Positions 18,606 through 34,303 are shown, counted from the first letter of the stretch. The stretch: 64,000 nt of DNA from Actinoplanes lutulentus (GCF_003259845.1 NZ_QLMJ01000003.1:496001-560000); one strand, 5' to 3'. Program-made: numbers and translations. Notes: generated by a model not told the origin, from the letters alone.

Positions 18606-19019
18606 ATGCGCAGCATGATGCAGCTCGTTGGTGGCGTCGCCGTCGCTGGGGCCGTCGCGGCCGGCAGCACCGCCTTCACCGGCGCAGGTATGAGCAGCGG
18701 CCTCACCAACGCCTTCATCGGTGGCGCTGTTTCTAAGACCGTGGTTAGCGGCGCCGATCTCACCGGAGTTCAGGGCACGGTGAACAACGGCACCGACCAG
18801 ATCGCCGAGGTGAAGCTGACCTTCGCCACCGACACCAACATCGTCGGTCGGACGGTCACCCTCACGACGAACGGCTCGGCCGGCGGCGGCAGCCCGACCG
18901 GCTTCTACTGCCAGGTGGTCCAGTCGGACTACACCGCCCTTTGCAAGGCTGGCACCGCTTACGCCAACCCGGTGGGTTACTACACCACCATCACCTCGAT
19001 GACGGCTGCGGTCCTCTAA
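18606..19019 (+). CDS. Small secreted protein, probable substrate of the adjacent signal peptidase
   Basis: A 137-aa protein with a hydrophobic N-terminus (LVGGVAVAGAVAAGSTAFTGAG, about 6-27) that reads as a signal peptide or pilin-like segment. A Gly/Thr/Val-rich mature part of beta character follows (GTVNNGTDQIAEVKLTFATD; GRTVTLTTNGS), with two Cys (102 and 113). ATG 18606 is preceded by GGGGAGAA at ideal spacing. The gene lies 59 bp before the SipW-type signal peptidase gene. That arrangement recalls sipW-tasA pairs and suggests that this is a processed surface or fibre protein. I recognise no named family. Confidence 0.75.
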   Translation: MRSMMQLVGGVAVAGAVAAGSTAFTGAGMSSGLTNAFIGGAVSKTVVSGADLTGVQGTVNNGTDQIAEVKLTFATDTNIVGRTVTLTTNGSAGGGSPTGFYCQVVQSDYTALCKAGTAYANPVGYYTTITSMTAAVL

Positions 19020-19078
19020 CGGATTCCGCCACCGGCCGACTCCATCTCGTTTACCGTCTGCCCTGTCGCAGGCTGTGA

Positions 19079-22698
<3,620 letters not shown>

Positions 22699-23462
22699 CT
22701 AGATTGACCAGCCGAAGTGGTCCAGGGGGCCCGGGCCCGCGCCCAGCCGCCACGAGCTGCCACCGCGCAGCCCGCGTCGCACGTACTCCTTCGCCGCCAC
22801 CACCGCGTCCGGCACCGGGTCACCCGCCGCGAGCCGCACCGCGATCGCCGACGAGAACGTGCAGCCCGAACCATGGTTGTTCTCGGTCATCACCGGCTCA
22901 CCGCGCAGCAGGGTGACCTCTCCCGCGTGGTACATCGCGTCGACCGCGAGCTCACTTCCGGTCACCACGACGGTCCGCGCCCCGAGCTCCGCGAGCTCGG
23001 CCGCGGCCGAGACCATTTCCTCGGCCGTCTCGATCACCCTCCCGAGGAGGGCGCCGGCTTCGTGCCGGTTCGGCGTCAGGACACTTGCGTACGGAATTAG
23101 CAAACCGACCACTCCAGGCTCACCAAGTCTGCTCCCGGCGGTGGCCACCAGAACCGGGTCGATGACGAGTTCCGGCAGACCGGCAGCCCGTTCCGCGATC
23201 ACCTTGGCGACCGCCGGGTCGGAGATCATCCCGATCTTCACGGCCGCCACCGGCAGATCGGACAGCACGGCGTCCAGCTGCGCCGCCACGATGTCCGCCG
23301 GGACGGCGTGGATGGCCGTGACGCCGAGCGTGTTCTGCGCGGTGATCGCGGTGATCACCGACGTCCCGAACGCACCGAGCGCCGCGAACGTCTTGAGATC
23401 CGCCTGAATCCCCGCTCCCCCACCGGAATCCGACCCGGCGATCGTGAGCACCACCGGCGGCG

Positions 23463-23466
<4 letters not shown>
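22699..23466 (-). CDS. thiD: hydroxymethylpyrimidine / phosphomethylpyrimidine kinase
   Basis: Phosphorylates HMP and HMP-P to HMP-PP for coupling by ThiE. The 255-aa ribokinase-fold protein shows LTIAGSDSGGGAGIQADLKTF at the N-terminus, AVKIGMISDP, VIDPVLVATAGSRL, LTPNRHEAGALLG, VVVTGSE and the anion-hole/catalytic segment ENNHGSGCTFSSAIAVRLA. GTG 23466 overlaps the tenI stop as GTGA. The gene is a single-domain ThiD without the TenA or ThiE fusion found in some actinobacteria. Confidence 0.95.
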
Positions 23467-26077
<2,611 letters not shown>

Positions 26078-26081
<4 letters not shown>

Positions 26082-26662
26082 CGCAGTGCCTCGATGAACT
26101 CGGCAACCGCCCGCTTCGGGTCGACCACGAACGCGCCGATCGCGGCAACGCCATGGGATGGAAGCACCGGCACCCGGTCGGCCGTGATCCCGCCGATCGC
26201 CAGCACCGGAACACCCGGCACCGCGTCGACCACAGCCGCCACGCCGGCCGGGCCGATCGGTGGTGGCAGACCGTCCTTCGTGGAGGTCAGGAACGCCGGC
26301 CCGGTGCCCAGATAGCTCGCACCGGCGGCGACCGCTTCCCGGGCCGCCGTCGGGTTCCGGCAGGTCGCACCGATCACGGCGGACGGGCCGAGCACCCGCC
26401 GCGCCGCATCGATCGGCAGATCGTCGGCGCCCAGGTGAACCCCGTCCGCGCCGGCCGCGAGTGCCACCCCGATCCGATCGTTGACCAGGCACAACGTGCC
26501 GGCCGGGCGAAGGATTTCCAGGGCTGCGAGGGTCAGTGCGTACGCCTCGGCGTCAGTTGTCTTGACTCTGATCTGAACGGCCACGTCGTCTTGACCGGCC
26601 ACCGCACGGATGACGTCGAGCGAATCGGTGATGACGTGGATCCGAGGAAACGACTCGTGCAT
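26078..26662 (-). CDS. thiE: thiamine-phosphate synthase
   Basis: Joins HMP-PP and thiazole phosphate to thiamine phosphate. The 194-aa TIM barrel shows HVITDS, VQIRVK, LVNDRIGVALAAGADGVHLGADDLP, IGATCRN, YLGTGPAFLTSTKDG and LAIGGI. It is the first gene of the operon, and its ATG (26662) lies just after the TPP riboswitch, whose 3' end GCAGGGAGGAG contains the ribosome-binding site. Control at translation initiation by thiamine pyrophosphate is therefore likely. Confidence 0.95.
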
Positions 26663-26668
26663 GAAGCA

Positions 26669-26759
26669 CTCCTCCCTGCGCCGGCATGACCCGGATCAGG
26701 TTCGACGGTCGGGGGCCGCATCAGCCCCCCTCTCAGCCCGGTGCCCGGACTCCCGTGGG
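26669..26759 (-). promoter_or_regulatory. TPP riboswitch (THI element)
   Basis: Read on the minus strand, the conserved thi-box elements occur in order: CGGGAGUCC near the 5' side, GGGCUGAGAGG, a GC-rich variable stem, GAACCUGAUCCGGGUCAUGCC and GCGCAGGGA at the 3' side. It lies immediately before thiE, with the Shine-Dalgarno in the last conserved segment. The ends are approximate. This family binds TPP and shuts down biosynthesis genes. Confidence 0.95.
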
Positions 26760-26770
26760 TTTCTTGTAAT

Positions 26771-26788
26771 CGGACCCTAACCGGTCCG
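26771..26788 (-). terminator. Possible terminator after the ABC-F gene
   Basis: cggacc (26771-26776) and ggtccg (26783-26788) pair around a 6-nt loop just before the ABC-F stop codon in map order, and upstream of the TPP riboswitch on the minus strand. It is a short stem, so the call is tentative. Confidence 0.3.
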
Positions 26789-26800
26789 TGACGAGAAAAG

Positions 26801-28447
26801 CTAGCGCACGTCCCAGACCGGTTCAGGAACCTCGACAACCTCGTTGTCGGCCCCGAACAGCACGAAACGGTCGAAAGACCGGGTGAACCAGCGGTCGTGG
26901 GTGACCGCTATCACCGTGCCGTCGAACGCCTTCAATCCCTCTTCGAGCGCCTCGGCGGACGCCAGGTCCAGGTTGTCCGTCGGCTCGTCGAGCAGCAGCA
27001 ACGTCGCGCCGGAGAGCTCCAGCAACAGCACCAGGAACCGGGCCTGCTGCCCACCGGAGAGCGTGCCGAAGCGCTGGTCGCCCTGTGCCGCGAGCTCGTA
27101 CCGGTTGAGCGACTTCATCGCGCCGGCACGGTCCATCCCGGAGCGATGTTCATCACCTCGCCAGAGGATCTCGACGAGCGTCTTCTCGGTCAGCTCGGGC
27201 CGGTCGTGGGTCTGCGAGAAGTGCCCGGGACGGACCCGCGCCCCGAGCCGGGCGACACCCTCGTGCATCACGTGCGTCAGTGGCGCGCCGTCGACAGGTT
27301 TGTGCTCCAGGTCGGGCTCGGAGCCGCCGGCCGCCAGCAGCCGCAGGAAGTGCGACTTGCCGGTGCCGTTCGCGCCGAGGACCGCCACCCGGTCGCCGTA
27401 CCAGATCTCCAGGTCGAACGGGAACGTCAGGTTCTCCAGTTCGAGCCGTTCACACATGACCGCGCGTTTGCCGGTGCGGCCGCCGCGCAGGTTCATCCGT
27501 ACCGACTGGTCCTTCGGCGGCAGCGGCGGCGGGCCGGCCTCCTCGAACTTGCGCAGCCGGGTCTGCGCGGCCTGATAACGCGACGCGAGGCCGTCGTTGA
27601 AAGCCGCCTTGTTCTTCAGCGTGAAGACGAGCTCGCGCAGTTTCTCGTGCTCCTCCTCCCAGCGCCGGCGCAGTTCCTCCATGCGCTCGTGCCGGTTCAC
27701 CCGGGCCGCGTGCCAGGAGGCGAAACCGCCCGGATGGGTCCAGGCGCCGCCACCCTCGACGGCCACCACCCGATCCGCCGTCTGCGCGAGCAGTTCCCGG
27801 TCGTGCGACACGAAGAGGATCGACTTGGACGACTCCCGCATCCGCTGTTCCAGCCAGCGTTTCGCGGGCACGTCGAGGAAGTTGTCCGGCTCGTCGAGGA
27901 GCAGCACCTCGTCGCCGCCGCGAAGCAGCAGGTCCAGGGCGAACCGCTTCTGCTCACCGCCGGAAAGCGTCCGCACGACGCGGTCCTTCGCCTCCTCCCA
28001 CGGCTTGCCGAGGATCGAGACGGTCACGGTGTCGAAGAGGACCTCAGCCTCGTATCCGCCGACCTCACCCCAGTGCGTGAGCGCGTTCGCGTACGCGATC
28101 TGGCTCTTCTCGGTCTCGCCAAGAGCCGCGGCCGCGGCGGCAAGTCGCGCGCCTGCCGCGCCCAGCGCGGGCGCGACCAAGGACAATGCAAGATCTTCGA
28201 GGGTACGGTCGTCGCCGATCATCCCGATGAACTGGCGCATCACACCGAGCCCGCCGGACCGGGCGATCGTCCCGCTCTGCGTCGGGATATCGCCCGCCAC
28301 CATGCGCATCAGCGTCGTCTTGCCGGCGCCGTTCGGCCCGACCAGCGCCACTTTCGCGCCCTCGCCGACCCGGAAAGCGACGTCGGAGAAGAGCTCCCGC
28401 CCATCGGGGAGCACAAAGCCGACTCCGGCGACATCCACGTAACCCAT
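26801..28447 (-). CDS. ABC-F family ATP-binding protein
   Basis: A 548-aa protein with two ATPase cassettes and no membrane domain. Cassette 1 has GPNGAGKTT (Walker A), LSGGEQKRFALD and LLLDEPDNFLD. A charged linker (about 235-320) with RRRWEEEHEKLRELV follows. Cassette 2 has GANGTGKS, LSGGQQARFLVL and LLLDEPTDNLD. ABC-F proteins bind the ribosomal E site and act in translation (EttA-like) or protect against ribosome-targeting antibiotics; which one cannot be decided here. ATG 28447 (MGYVDVAGVGFVLPDG). Its terminus abuts the thi riboswitch region. Confidence 0.93.
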   Translation of the reverse strand: MGYVDVAGVGFVLPDGRELFSDVAFRVGEGAKVALVGPNGAGKTTLMRMVAGDIPTQSGTIARSGGLGVMRQFIGMIGDDRTLEDLALSLVAPALGAAGARLAAAAAALGETEKSQIAYANALTHWGEVGGYEAEVLFDTVTVSILGKPWEEAKDRVVRTLSGGEQKRFALDLLLRGGDEVLLLDEPDNFLDVPAKRWLEQRMRESSKSILFVSHDRELLAQTADRVVAVEGGGAWTHPGGFASWHAARVNRHERMEELRRRWEEEHEKLRELVFTLKNKAAFNDGLASRYQAAQTRLRKFEEAGPPPLPPKDQSVRMNLRGGRTGKRAVMCERLELENLTFPFDLEIWYGDRVAVLGANGTGKSHFLRLLAAGGSEPDLEHKPVDGAPLTHVMHEGVARLGARVRPGHFSQTHDRPELTEKTLVEILWRGDEHRSGMDRAGAMKSLNRYELAAQGDQRFGTLSGGQQARFLVLLLELSGATLLLLDEPTDNLDLASAEALEEGLKAFDGTVIAVTHDRWFTRSFDRFVLFGADNEVVEVPEPVWDVR

Positions 28448-28474
28448 GGCGGCATCCTCCCGTGCGACGAGCCG

Positions 28475-29080
28475 TCAGTCAGCCGAATTTCGGGTGACCC
28501 GAAGCACCCGGAAACCGCGCTGGCTGGCGGTTCTCTCCACCTGCCAGCCGAGCCCGGTCAGCCAGGTGTGCAGCGAATCACCGCCGAGGTTCCGGTTGAT
28601 CACCAGCCACGCGGTGCCGTCCGGTGCCAGGCGCGGCAGCCAGCGTTCCATCAGCGCGCGCAGCTCGGCCTTGCCGACGTGGGTCGGCGGGTTGCTCCAG
28701 ATCTGGTCGAACGTGACGTCCGCCGGAACGTCGTCCGGCGCGGCCACCTTCACACCCAGTTTGCTGGTGTTCTCCGCGGTCAGCTCACGCGCCCGGGAGT
28801 TCACGTCCACCGCCCACACCGTTGCGGCCGGCGCCTCGGTGGCCAGCACGCACGCGATCGGACCGTACCCACAGCCGAGGTCGAGCAACGTACCCTCGGT
28901 CGTCACGGTCGGCAGGGTGGCCTTGCGCAGCAGCACGGCGGTGCCCGGGTCGAGCCGGCCGGCCGAGAAGATCCCGGAGGCGACGGCGAGCCGGTAGTTC
29001 TTGCCGGCGACGCTGAACTCGATCTCGCTGCGTCGCAGCGGCGCGTCCGGCTCGGCGGTGAAGTAATGGTCGGCACTCAC
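28475..29080 (-). CDS. Class I SAM-dependent methyltransferase, RsmC-like
   Basis: A 201-aa methyltransferase of the methyltransferase small (MTS) family: GTLLDLGCGYGPIACVLA (SAM site), VWAVDVNSRARELTAEN and the catalytic SNPPTHVGK, matching the NPPF-type motif of RsmC/RlmG rRNA guanine methyltransferases. It is half the length of E. coli RsmC and lacks its N-terminal domain, as usual in actinobacteria. GTG 29080 (MSADHYFTAEP) has GGGAGA upstream; the ATG at 29146 would add 22 residues without a Shine-Dalgarno. It is 27 bp upstream of the ABC-F start in the same direction, so the two may be co-transcribed. Confidence 0.88.
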   Translation of the reverse strand: MSADHYFTAEPDAPLRRSEIEFSVAGKNYRLAVASGIFSAGRLDPGTAVLLRKATLPTVTTEGTLLDLGCGYGPIACVLATEAPAATVWAVDVNSRARELTAENTSKLGVKVAAPDDVPADVTFDQIWSNPPTHVGKAELRALMERWLPRLAPDGTAWLVINRNLGGDSLHTWLTGLGWQVERTASQRGFRVLRVTRNSAD

Positions 29081-29176
29081 CCGGCCAGTCTCCCGCCGCG
29101 CAACGAGCGGCAGCACGGCGGGGTGCCGCACATTGTGTGCGTTCATAGATCAGCGTCCCCGCCTAACTTGGGGTCC

Positions 29177-29905
29177 ATGCGGTACGCCACCTCGACGCGC
29201 TCCGCGCACGCCCTGATTCTGCGACCGTTCCCGGGACCCGCCGGACAGCACCGCACCCCGGCCCGTTCCCGAGCGCGCAGCCAGCGGCACCTGCGACGGG
29301 AGCCTCTCCGGACAGCCCGTCTGCTCACCCACGGCCTGGCTGCCCTGATCGTGCTCGGCATCGTCGTGATGGTGGGCGTCCTCATCCTCTCCGACGACCG
29401 CCTGCCCTCCACCCCCTCGACGCGCGGTCCCCGCACGCCTCTCACCACAGCGGACGTCTTCCCCGATCAGGCGTCCCTCTTCCGGGTCAGCCAGTCGCGG
29501 GTCGAGGCCGATTGCCCGCTCGCCGTCACCGGCGGCCTGCGCTCACTTCTTCAGGGGTACGGGTGTACGCAGGCGGTCCGCGCCGAGCTGTCCGTCCCGT
29601 ACGCCCCTCACCAGGTGACCGCAGGGGTTCTCAACCTGCCGGACGCCCAGAGCGCGGCGTCGGTGAGCGAGCTGATCCGAGCCCAGGTGGAGACCCGCGA
29701 CGGCGGCTTCAGCAGCCTGACCGGCGCCGAGACTCCGCAGGGCTCCCCGGTCGCCTGGCGAACCCTGGACCACTACCTGCTCTACAGCGTGATCGTCAGC
29801 CCTGAGGGCGAGCCGCTGACCAACGACGACCCCGCGGTGACCCGCATCATGACCGAGGTGCTGGAAACCCACCTGCCCCAATCGCTGACCCAGGACAGGT
29901 CCTAG
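29177..29905 (+). CDS. Single-pass membrane protein of unknown function
   Basis: A 242-aa protein with an Arg-rich cytoplasmic N-terminus (15-47), one membrane helix (about 48-71, TARLLTHGLAALIVLGIVVM) and an outer domain of about 170 residues (QASLFRVSQSRVEADCPLAV through YLLYSVIVSPEGEPL) with two Cys. ATG 29177 has GGGG upstream, and the long frame extending back to 26897 is antisense shadow. The last 4 bp overlap the truA stop, tail to tail. No named family was recognised. Confidence 0.75.
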   Translation: MRYATSTRSAHALILRPFPGPAGQHRTPARSRARSQRHLRREPLRTARLLTHGLAALIVLGIVVMVGVLILSDDRLPSTPSTRGPRTPLTTADVFPDQASLFRVSQSRVEADCPLAVTGGLRSLLQGYGCTQAVRAELSVPYAPHQVTAGVLNLPDAQSAASVSELIRAQVETRDGGFSSLTGAETPQGSPVAWRTLDHYLLYSVIVSPEGEPLTNDDPAVTRIMTEVLETHLPQSLTQDRS

Positions 29906-30714
29906 GCCCGCAGGCGGCGGGTGGCTTCGGCTCGGGCGGCGTAATCGGCCTCGTCGGCGTACCCGACCTGCACCAGGGTCAGGCCGTGGGCGGCGGCCAC
30001 CGTGACCTCGCTGGAGCGTTCGCGGAGGGTCAGCAGGCGGGCCGGCCACCCGGGCTCCTTGCGGCCGTCGCCGACGAAGAGCATCGCGCCGACCAGGCTG
30101 CGGACCATGGCCTGACAGAACGCGTCCGCCTGCACGGTCGCCACCAGGATCCGGTCCGGGTCGCGGCGCCAGTCCAGGCGGCTGATCGCCCGGATCGTGG
30201 TGGCGTGCTCCTTGCGCTTGCAGAACGCGGCGAAGTCGTGCTCCCCGAGCAGACCGGCCGCGGCGGCGTTCAGCCGGTCCAGGTCGAGCGGGCGCATCCA
30301 GCCGAGGGTGTCGTGTCGGCGGAGCGGCTCCGGACCCCACTGGTCGTCGGTGACGCGGTACTCGTACCGGCGGAACGTGGCCGAGAAACGGGCGTCGAAG
30401 GTGTCCGGGACGGGGGCGACCGCGCGTACCCGGGCGTCCGGCGGCATCAGGGCCGCTAGCCTGCGCAGCAGTGAGCCGGTGAGCCGTTCCCAGTCGTCGA
30501 CGGGCAGGTCGATGTGGCAGACCTGGCCGGTGGCGTGCACGCCGGCGTCGGTGCGGCCGGCCACGGTCAGTCCGAGCGGGGTGTCCGGGCCGACCAGCCG
30601 GCCGAGCGCCTCGATGAGCACACCGGCGACAGTCCGGCGGCCGGGTTGAACGGCCCATCCGGAGAAATCGGCGCCGTCGTACGACACGTCCAGTCGAAGG
30701 CGGATCGAACTCAT
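29902..30714 (-). CDS. truA: tRNA pseudouridine(38-40) synthase TruA
   Basis: Modifies U38-U40 in the tRNA anticodon arm. The 270-aa protein starts MSSIRLRLDVSYDGADFSGWA. The catalytic Asp56 lies in VAGRTDAGVHA, followed by RYEYRVTD, FAAFCKRKEHATTIRAI, FCQAMVRSLVGAMLFVGDG and VAAAHGLTLVQVGY. ATG 30714 is preceded by AGGAGC; the 30-residue extension to 30804 is rejected because it runs through the rplQ terminator. It follows rplQ, as in many bacteria, but with a terminator between. Confidence 0.96.
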   Translation of the reverse strand: MSSIRLRLDVSYDGADFSGWAVQPGRRTVAGVLIEALGRLVGPDTPLGLTVAGRTDAGVHATGQVCHIDLPVDDWERLTGSLLRRLAALMPPDARVRAVAPVPDTFDARFSATFRRYEYRVTDDQWGPEPLRRHDTLGWMRPLDLDRLNAAAAGLLGEHDFAAFCKRKEHATTIRAISRLDWRRDPDRILVATVQADAFCQAMVRSLVGAMLFVGDGRKEPGWPARLLTLRERSSEVTVAAAHGLTLVQVGYADEADYAARAEATRRLRA

Positions 30715-30765
30715 CCCGCTGGGTGCTCCTGTGGTTAAGGCGTACACAAGAAGATCTTGGAAAGC

Positions 30766-30802
30766 GAAAGGCCCGGCACCCAGAGTGGGCACCGGGCCTT
30801 TC
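30766..30802 (-). terminator. Terminator after rplQ
   Basis: gaaaggcccgg (30766-30776) pairs perfectly with ccgggcctttc (30792-30802), and an inner ccca/tggg extends the stem. It begins 10 bp after the rplQ stop and ends the alpha-operon transcript before truA. Confidence 0.8.
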
Positions 30803-30812
30803 AACGTGGCAC

Positions 30813-31367
30813 TCAGGCCTTGGCGTCGTCGCCCTCAGCCTTGTCGCCGGAAGCGCTGACCGGCGCCTCGGCGTCCTGGTCGGCCTCGGTCTCCGCGGCC
30901 GGGGCGCTCTTGGGCGCCTCGTCCTCGGGCGCGAGCGCCTCGACCTTGGCCTGCTGCGCGGCGGCCTTGCGGGCCGACTTCGACGGCGCGGCGGTGGTGG
31001 CCGCGACCTGCAGCTCCTCGACCAGCTCGATGACCGCCATGGGGGCGGCGTCGCCCTTGCGCGGGCCGGTCTTGGTGATGCGGGTGTAGCCACCGGGGCG
31101 GTTGGTGTACCGCGGAGCGATCTGCTCGAACAGGGCGTACACGACGTCCTTGTCCTTCACGGTGGCCAGAACCCGGCGACGGGCGTGCAGGTCGCCGCGC
31201 TTGGCCTTCGTGATGAGCTGCTCGGCCAGCGGGCGGAGCCGCCGGGCCTTCGTCTCGGTGGTCTTGATCTTCCCGTGCCGGAAGAGCTCGGTGGCCAGGT
31301 TGGCCAGGATGAGCTTCTCGTGTGCCGGGCTGCCGCCGAGGCGGGCACCCTTGGTGGGCGTGGGCAT
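30813..31367 (-). CDS. rplQ: 50S ribosomal protein L17
   Basis: A 184-aa protein. The first 120 residues are canonical L17 ([73 protein letters not shown]). The last 60 form an acidic Ala/Glu/Asp-rich extension ([21 protein letters not shown]), an actinobacterial elaboration. Last gene of the alpha-type operon, 36 bp after rpoA. Confidence 0.97.
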   Translation of the reverse strand: MPTPTKGARLGGSPAHEKLILANLATELFRHGKIKTTETKARRLRPLAEQLITKAKRGDLHARRRVLATVKDKDVVYALFEQIAPRYTNRPGGYTRITKTGPRKGDAAPMAVIELVEELQVAATTAAPSKSARKAAAQQAKVEALAPEDEAPKSAPAAETEADQDAEAPVSASGDKAEGDDAKA

Positions 31368-31403
31368 TTCAGATGCTCCTTGGTTATGGCGCGGCAGCCG
31401 GAC

Positions 31404-32426
31404 TTACAGCTGCTCGGTCTCGCGGTAGTCGTCGGTGTCGTAATCCACGTCGCCGAACGAGTCCACGACGTGCGCCGGGTCGAAGGACGGCGCGCTGTCC
31501 TTCAGCCCCAGGCCCATTCCGGCGAGCTTCATCTTGACCTCGTCGATCGACTTCTGGCCGAAGTTCCGGATGTCCAGAAGGTCAGCCTCCGTACGCCCTA
31601 TCAACTCGCCCACGCTATTGATGCCCTCGCGCTTGAGGCAGTTGTACGACCGGACGGTGAGGTCCAGCTCCTCGATCGGCAGGGCCAGATCGGCAGCCAG
31701 CTGAGCATCCTGCGGCGACGGGCCGATGTCGATGCCCTCAGCGGTCTCGTCCAGCTCACGGCAGAGACCGAAGAGCTCGACGAGGGTCGAGCCGGCCGAG
31801 GCCAGCGCGGTCCGCGGCGAGATCGACGCCTTCGACTCGACGTCGATGATCAGACGGTCGAAGTCGGTGCGCTGCTCGACACGAGTCGCCTCGACGCGGT
31901 AGGTCACCTTGAGAACCGGCGAGTAGATCGAGTCGACCGGGATCCGGCCGATCTCGGCGCCGGCGCTCTTGTTCTGCGCTGCCGTGACGTAGCCACGGCC
32001 CCGCTCGACGGTGAGCTCCATGTCGAGCCGGCCCTTGCTGTTCAGGGTGGCCAGCTTCAGATCGGGGTTGTGCACGGAGACGCCAGCCGGGGGCTGGATG
32101 TCACCGGCGGTCACGTCGCCCGGGCCCTGCTTGCGCAGGTACATGCTGACCGGCTCGTCGTGCTCGGAGCTGACGGTCAGTTCCTTGACGTTCATGACCA
32201 GCTCAACCACGTCCTCCTTGACACCGGGGATCGTGGTGAACTCGTGCAGCACGCCGTCGATCTTGATGCTGGTGACAGCCGCGCCCGGGATGGACGACAG
32301 CAGAGTCCGGCGGAGGGAGTTACCGAGGGTGTAGCCGAAGCCCGGCTCCAGAGGCTCGATGGTGAACCTGGAACGGGTCTCGCTGAGCGACTCCTCCGAG
32401 AGGGTCGGCCGCTGGCTGATGAGCAC
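31404..32426 (-). CDS. rpoA: DNA-directed RNA polymerase subunit alpha
   Basis: The 340-aa subunit has the N-terminal dimerisation/assembly domain ([22 protein letters not shown] at about 30-51) and the C-terminal helix-hairpin domain (about 245-320). The latter contains [19 protein letters not shown] and [20 protein letters not shown], with the UP-element-binding Arg. GTG 32426 is the start. It lies between rpsD and rplQ; a UUCG-loop hairpin separates it from rpsD. Confidence 0.98.
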   Translation of the reverse strand: MLISQRPTLSEESLSETRSRFTIEPLEPGFGYTLGNSLRRTLLSSIPGAAVTSIKIDGVLHEFTTIPGVKEDVVELVMNVKELTVSSEHDEPVSMYLRKQGPGDVTAGDIQPPAGVSVHNPDLKLATLNSKGRLDMELTVERGRGYVTAAQNKSAGAEIGRIPVDSIYSPVLKVTYRVEATRVEQRTDFDRLIIDVESKASISPRTALASAGSTLVELFGLCRELDETAEGIDIGPSPQDAQLAADLALPIEELDLTVRSYNCLKREGINSVGELIGRTEADLLDIRNFGQKSIDEVKMKLAGMGLGLKDSAPSFDPAHVVDSFGDVDYDTDDYRETEQL

Positions 32427-32481
32427 GCTTTTCTTCTTTCTGTCAGGCCACCCACTATTTGATGGCCGTCTGGTGTTCTTT

Positions 32482-32519
32482 TTTCGCCGGTGCCGGCCCG
32501 AAGGCCGGCACCGGCGAAA
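32482..32519 (-). other. UUCG-loop hairpin between rpsD and rpoA
   Basis: 17 bp (32482-32498 with 32503-32519) close a loop that reads UUCG in the minus-strand RNA, a very stable tetraloop. It begins 6 bp after the rpsD stop. There is no U-run in the direction of transcription, so it may be an attenuator, an RNA-stability element or a partial terminator. Confidence 0.7.
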
Positions 32520-32525
32520 GAGCTG

Positions 32526-33152
32526 CTACTTGGAGTAGAGCTCGACGATCAACTGCTCCTGGACCTGCGTGTCGATGACAGCGCGCGCCGGGATCGAGTG
32601 GATCAGGATCTTCATCTCGGCCGGAATCGGCTCGAGCCACGCCGGAACGCCGCGGGAGCCGGCCTGAGCCTGCGCCACGACGAACGGGGTCATTTCCTTC
32701 GACTTCTCACGCACGGTGACGATGTCGTGTTCCTTGACCCGGTACGACGGGATGTCGACCTTAACGCCGTTCACCAGGAAGTGACCGTGCTTGACCAGCT
32801 GCCGACCCATGTCCCGGGAAGCGGCGTAGCCGGCCCGGTAGACGACGTTGTCGAGACGCGTCTCGAGGATCTGCAGCAGGACCTCACCGGTCTTGCCCTG
32901 CTTCTTGACGGCTTCCTCGTAGTAGCCACGGAACTGCTTCTCGAGGACGCCGTACGCACGACGGGCCTTCTGCTTCTCGCGGTGCTGAAGCAGGTATTCC
33001 GTCTCCTTGGTCCGTCCACGCCCGTGCTGTCCGGGCGGGAACGGCCGGGACTCGAACGGGCACTTCGGACCGTCGCACTTGCTGCCCTTGAGGAAGAGCT
33101 TCATCTTCTCTCGGCGGCAGCGCTTGCAGTCGGCACCGGTGTAACGAGCCAT
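32526..33152 (-). CDS. rpsD: 30S ribosomal protein S4 (zinc-binding form)
   Basis: The 208-aa primary 16S-binding protein starts MARYTGADCKRCRREK. Four Cys at 9, 12, 26 and 31 form the zinc site of the C+ form. The S4 RNA-binding domain includes RLDNVVYRAGYAASRDMGRQLVKHGHFLVNG, and the tail is QVQEQLIVELYSK. ATG 33152 is fixed by the family start; the frame extending to 33440 is shadow. It sits 13 bp after rpsK. Confidence 0.98.
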   Translation of the reverse strand: MARYTGADCKRCRREKMKLFLKGSKCDGPKCPFESRPFPPGQHGRGRTKETEYLLQHREKQKARRAYGVLEKQFRGYYEEAVKKQGKTGEVLLQILETRLDNVVYRAGYAASRDMGRQLVKHGHFLVNGVKVDIPSYRVKEHDIVTVREKSKEMTPFVVAQAQAGSRGVPAWLEPIPAEMKILIHSIPARAVIDTQVQEQLIVELYSK

Positions 33153-33165
33153 CTCGGTACCCCCC

Positions 33166-33573
33166 TTAGACCCGGCGACGCTTCGGCGGACGACATCCGT
33201 TGTGCGGCTGCGGCGTGACGTCGGAGATCTGACCGACCTCGAGGCCCGCGGCCTGCAGCGAACGGATGGCGGTTTCCCGGCCGGAGCCCGGACCCTTGAC
33301 GAAAACGTCGACCTTGCGCATGCCGTGCTCCATGGCACGACGCGCGGCAGCCTCGGCAGCCAGCTGCGCCGCGAAGGGAGTCGACTTGCGGGAGCCCTTG
33401 AAGCCCACCTGGCCGGAAGAGGCCCAGGAGATGACAGCACCGGTCGGGTCGGTGATCGACACGATGGTGTTGTTGAAGGTGCTCTTGATGTGCGCCTGCC
33501 CGTGGGCGACGTTCTTGCGTTCCTTGCGCCGGACCTTCTTGACTGCGGCCCCTGCGCGTGCCTTCGGTGGCAT
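33166..33573 (-). CDS. rpsK: 30S ribosomal protein S11
   Basis: The 135-aa platform protein contains [71 protein letters not shown] and the C-terminal [18 protein letters not shown], where the Asn-Gly is the site of isoaspartate formation in E. coli. It lies between rpsM and rpsD in the usual alpha-operon order. Confidence 0.98.
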   Translation of the reverse strand: MPPKARAGAAVKKVRRKERKNVAHGQAHIKSTFNNTIVSITDPTGAVISWASSGQVGFKGSRKSTPFAAQLAAEAAARRAMEHGMRKVDVFVKGPGSGRETAIRSLQAAGLEVGQISDVTPQPHNGCRPPKRRRV

Positions 33574-33590
33574 AAGTCAGTGCGCTCCTA

Positions 33591-33971
33591 TTACTTCCGA
33601 CCGGGCTTCTTCTTACCGGCGACCGTGCGCTTCGGGCCCTTACGGGTACGAGCGTTGGTCCGGGTCCGCTGTCCACGCACGGGCAAGCCCTTGCGGTGGC
33701 GGATGCCGGCGTAGCAGCCGATCTCAACCTTGCGGCGGATGTCCGCGGCGACCTCGCGGCGCAGGTCACCTTCAACCTTGAAGTGGGACTCGATGTAGTC
33801 GCGGAGCTGGACCAGCTCCTCGTCTGTGAGGTCCTTGGCGCGCTTGTTCAGGTCAATCGCGGTAGCAGTCAATGCCTCGACGGCACGGGTGCGACCGATG
33901 CCGAAGATGTAGGTGAGCGCGATCTCCATCCGCTTGTCGCGGGGAAGATCAACGCCGACGAGACGAGCCAT
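33591..33971 (-). CDS. rpsM: 30S ribosomal protein S13
   Basis: The 126-aa head protein contacts the P-site tRNA and bridge B1. [30 protein letters not shown] opens the sequence, and [29 protein letters not shown] and a Lys-rich C-terminal tail close it. It follows rpmJ by 164 bp, a stretch holding two small GC-rich hairpins, and precedes rpsK by 17 bp. Confidence 0.98.
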   Translation of the reverse strand: MARLVGVDLPRDKRMEIALTYIFGIGRTRAVEALTATAIDLNKRAKDLTDEELVQLRDYIESHFKVEGDLRREVAADIRRKVEIGCYAGIRHRKGLPVRGQRTRTNARTRKGPKRTVAGKKKPGRK

Positions 33972-34135
33972 AAGTGGGCGTACTCCTCAGGGTCTCTCAC
34001 GGAGGTCTGTGCCTGTCCCATCCCGCCTGCCCGGGCGGGCCCCGGCCTCCGACCGGGGGTATAGCCACTCATGCCTGCGCACGGATGACTGGGACGAGCT
34101 TGTTCAGTGGTGCGGATCCTGCGTTGAGGCTGAAA

Positions 34136-34252
34136 TCAGCCCTGACGCTGCTTGTGGCGCGGGTCGGTGCTGCAGATGACCATGACCCGCCCGTGCCGCC
34201 GGATCACCCGGCAGTTGTTGCAGATCCGCTTGACGCTCGGCTTGACCTTCAC
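34136..34252 (-). CDS. rpmJ: 50S ribosomal protein L36 (zinc-binding form)
   Basis: A 38-codon frame reads [20 protein letters not shown], then [18 protein letters not shown]. Zn ligands are Cys11, Cys14, Cys27 and His33. The family is usually 37 aa; here one residue is added in the CSTDPRH loop. The start is GTG 34252 and the stop TGA 34138-34136. It lies between infA and rpsM, 51 bp after infA, as in other actinobacteria. Confidence 0.96.
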   Translation of the reverse strand: MKVKPSVKRICNNCRVIRRHGRVMVICSTDPRHKQRQG

Positions 34253-34303
34253 GGTTTGCCTTAACTCTCAGTCAGACGGGAAGTGGATCCCCCGCGACCC
34301 GGG

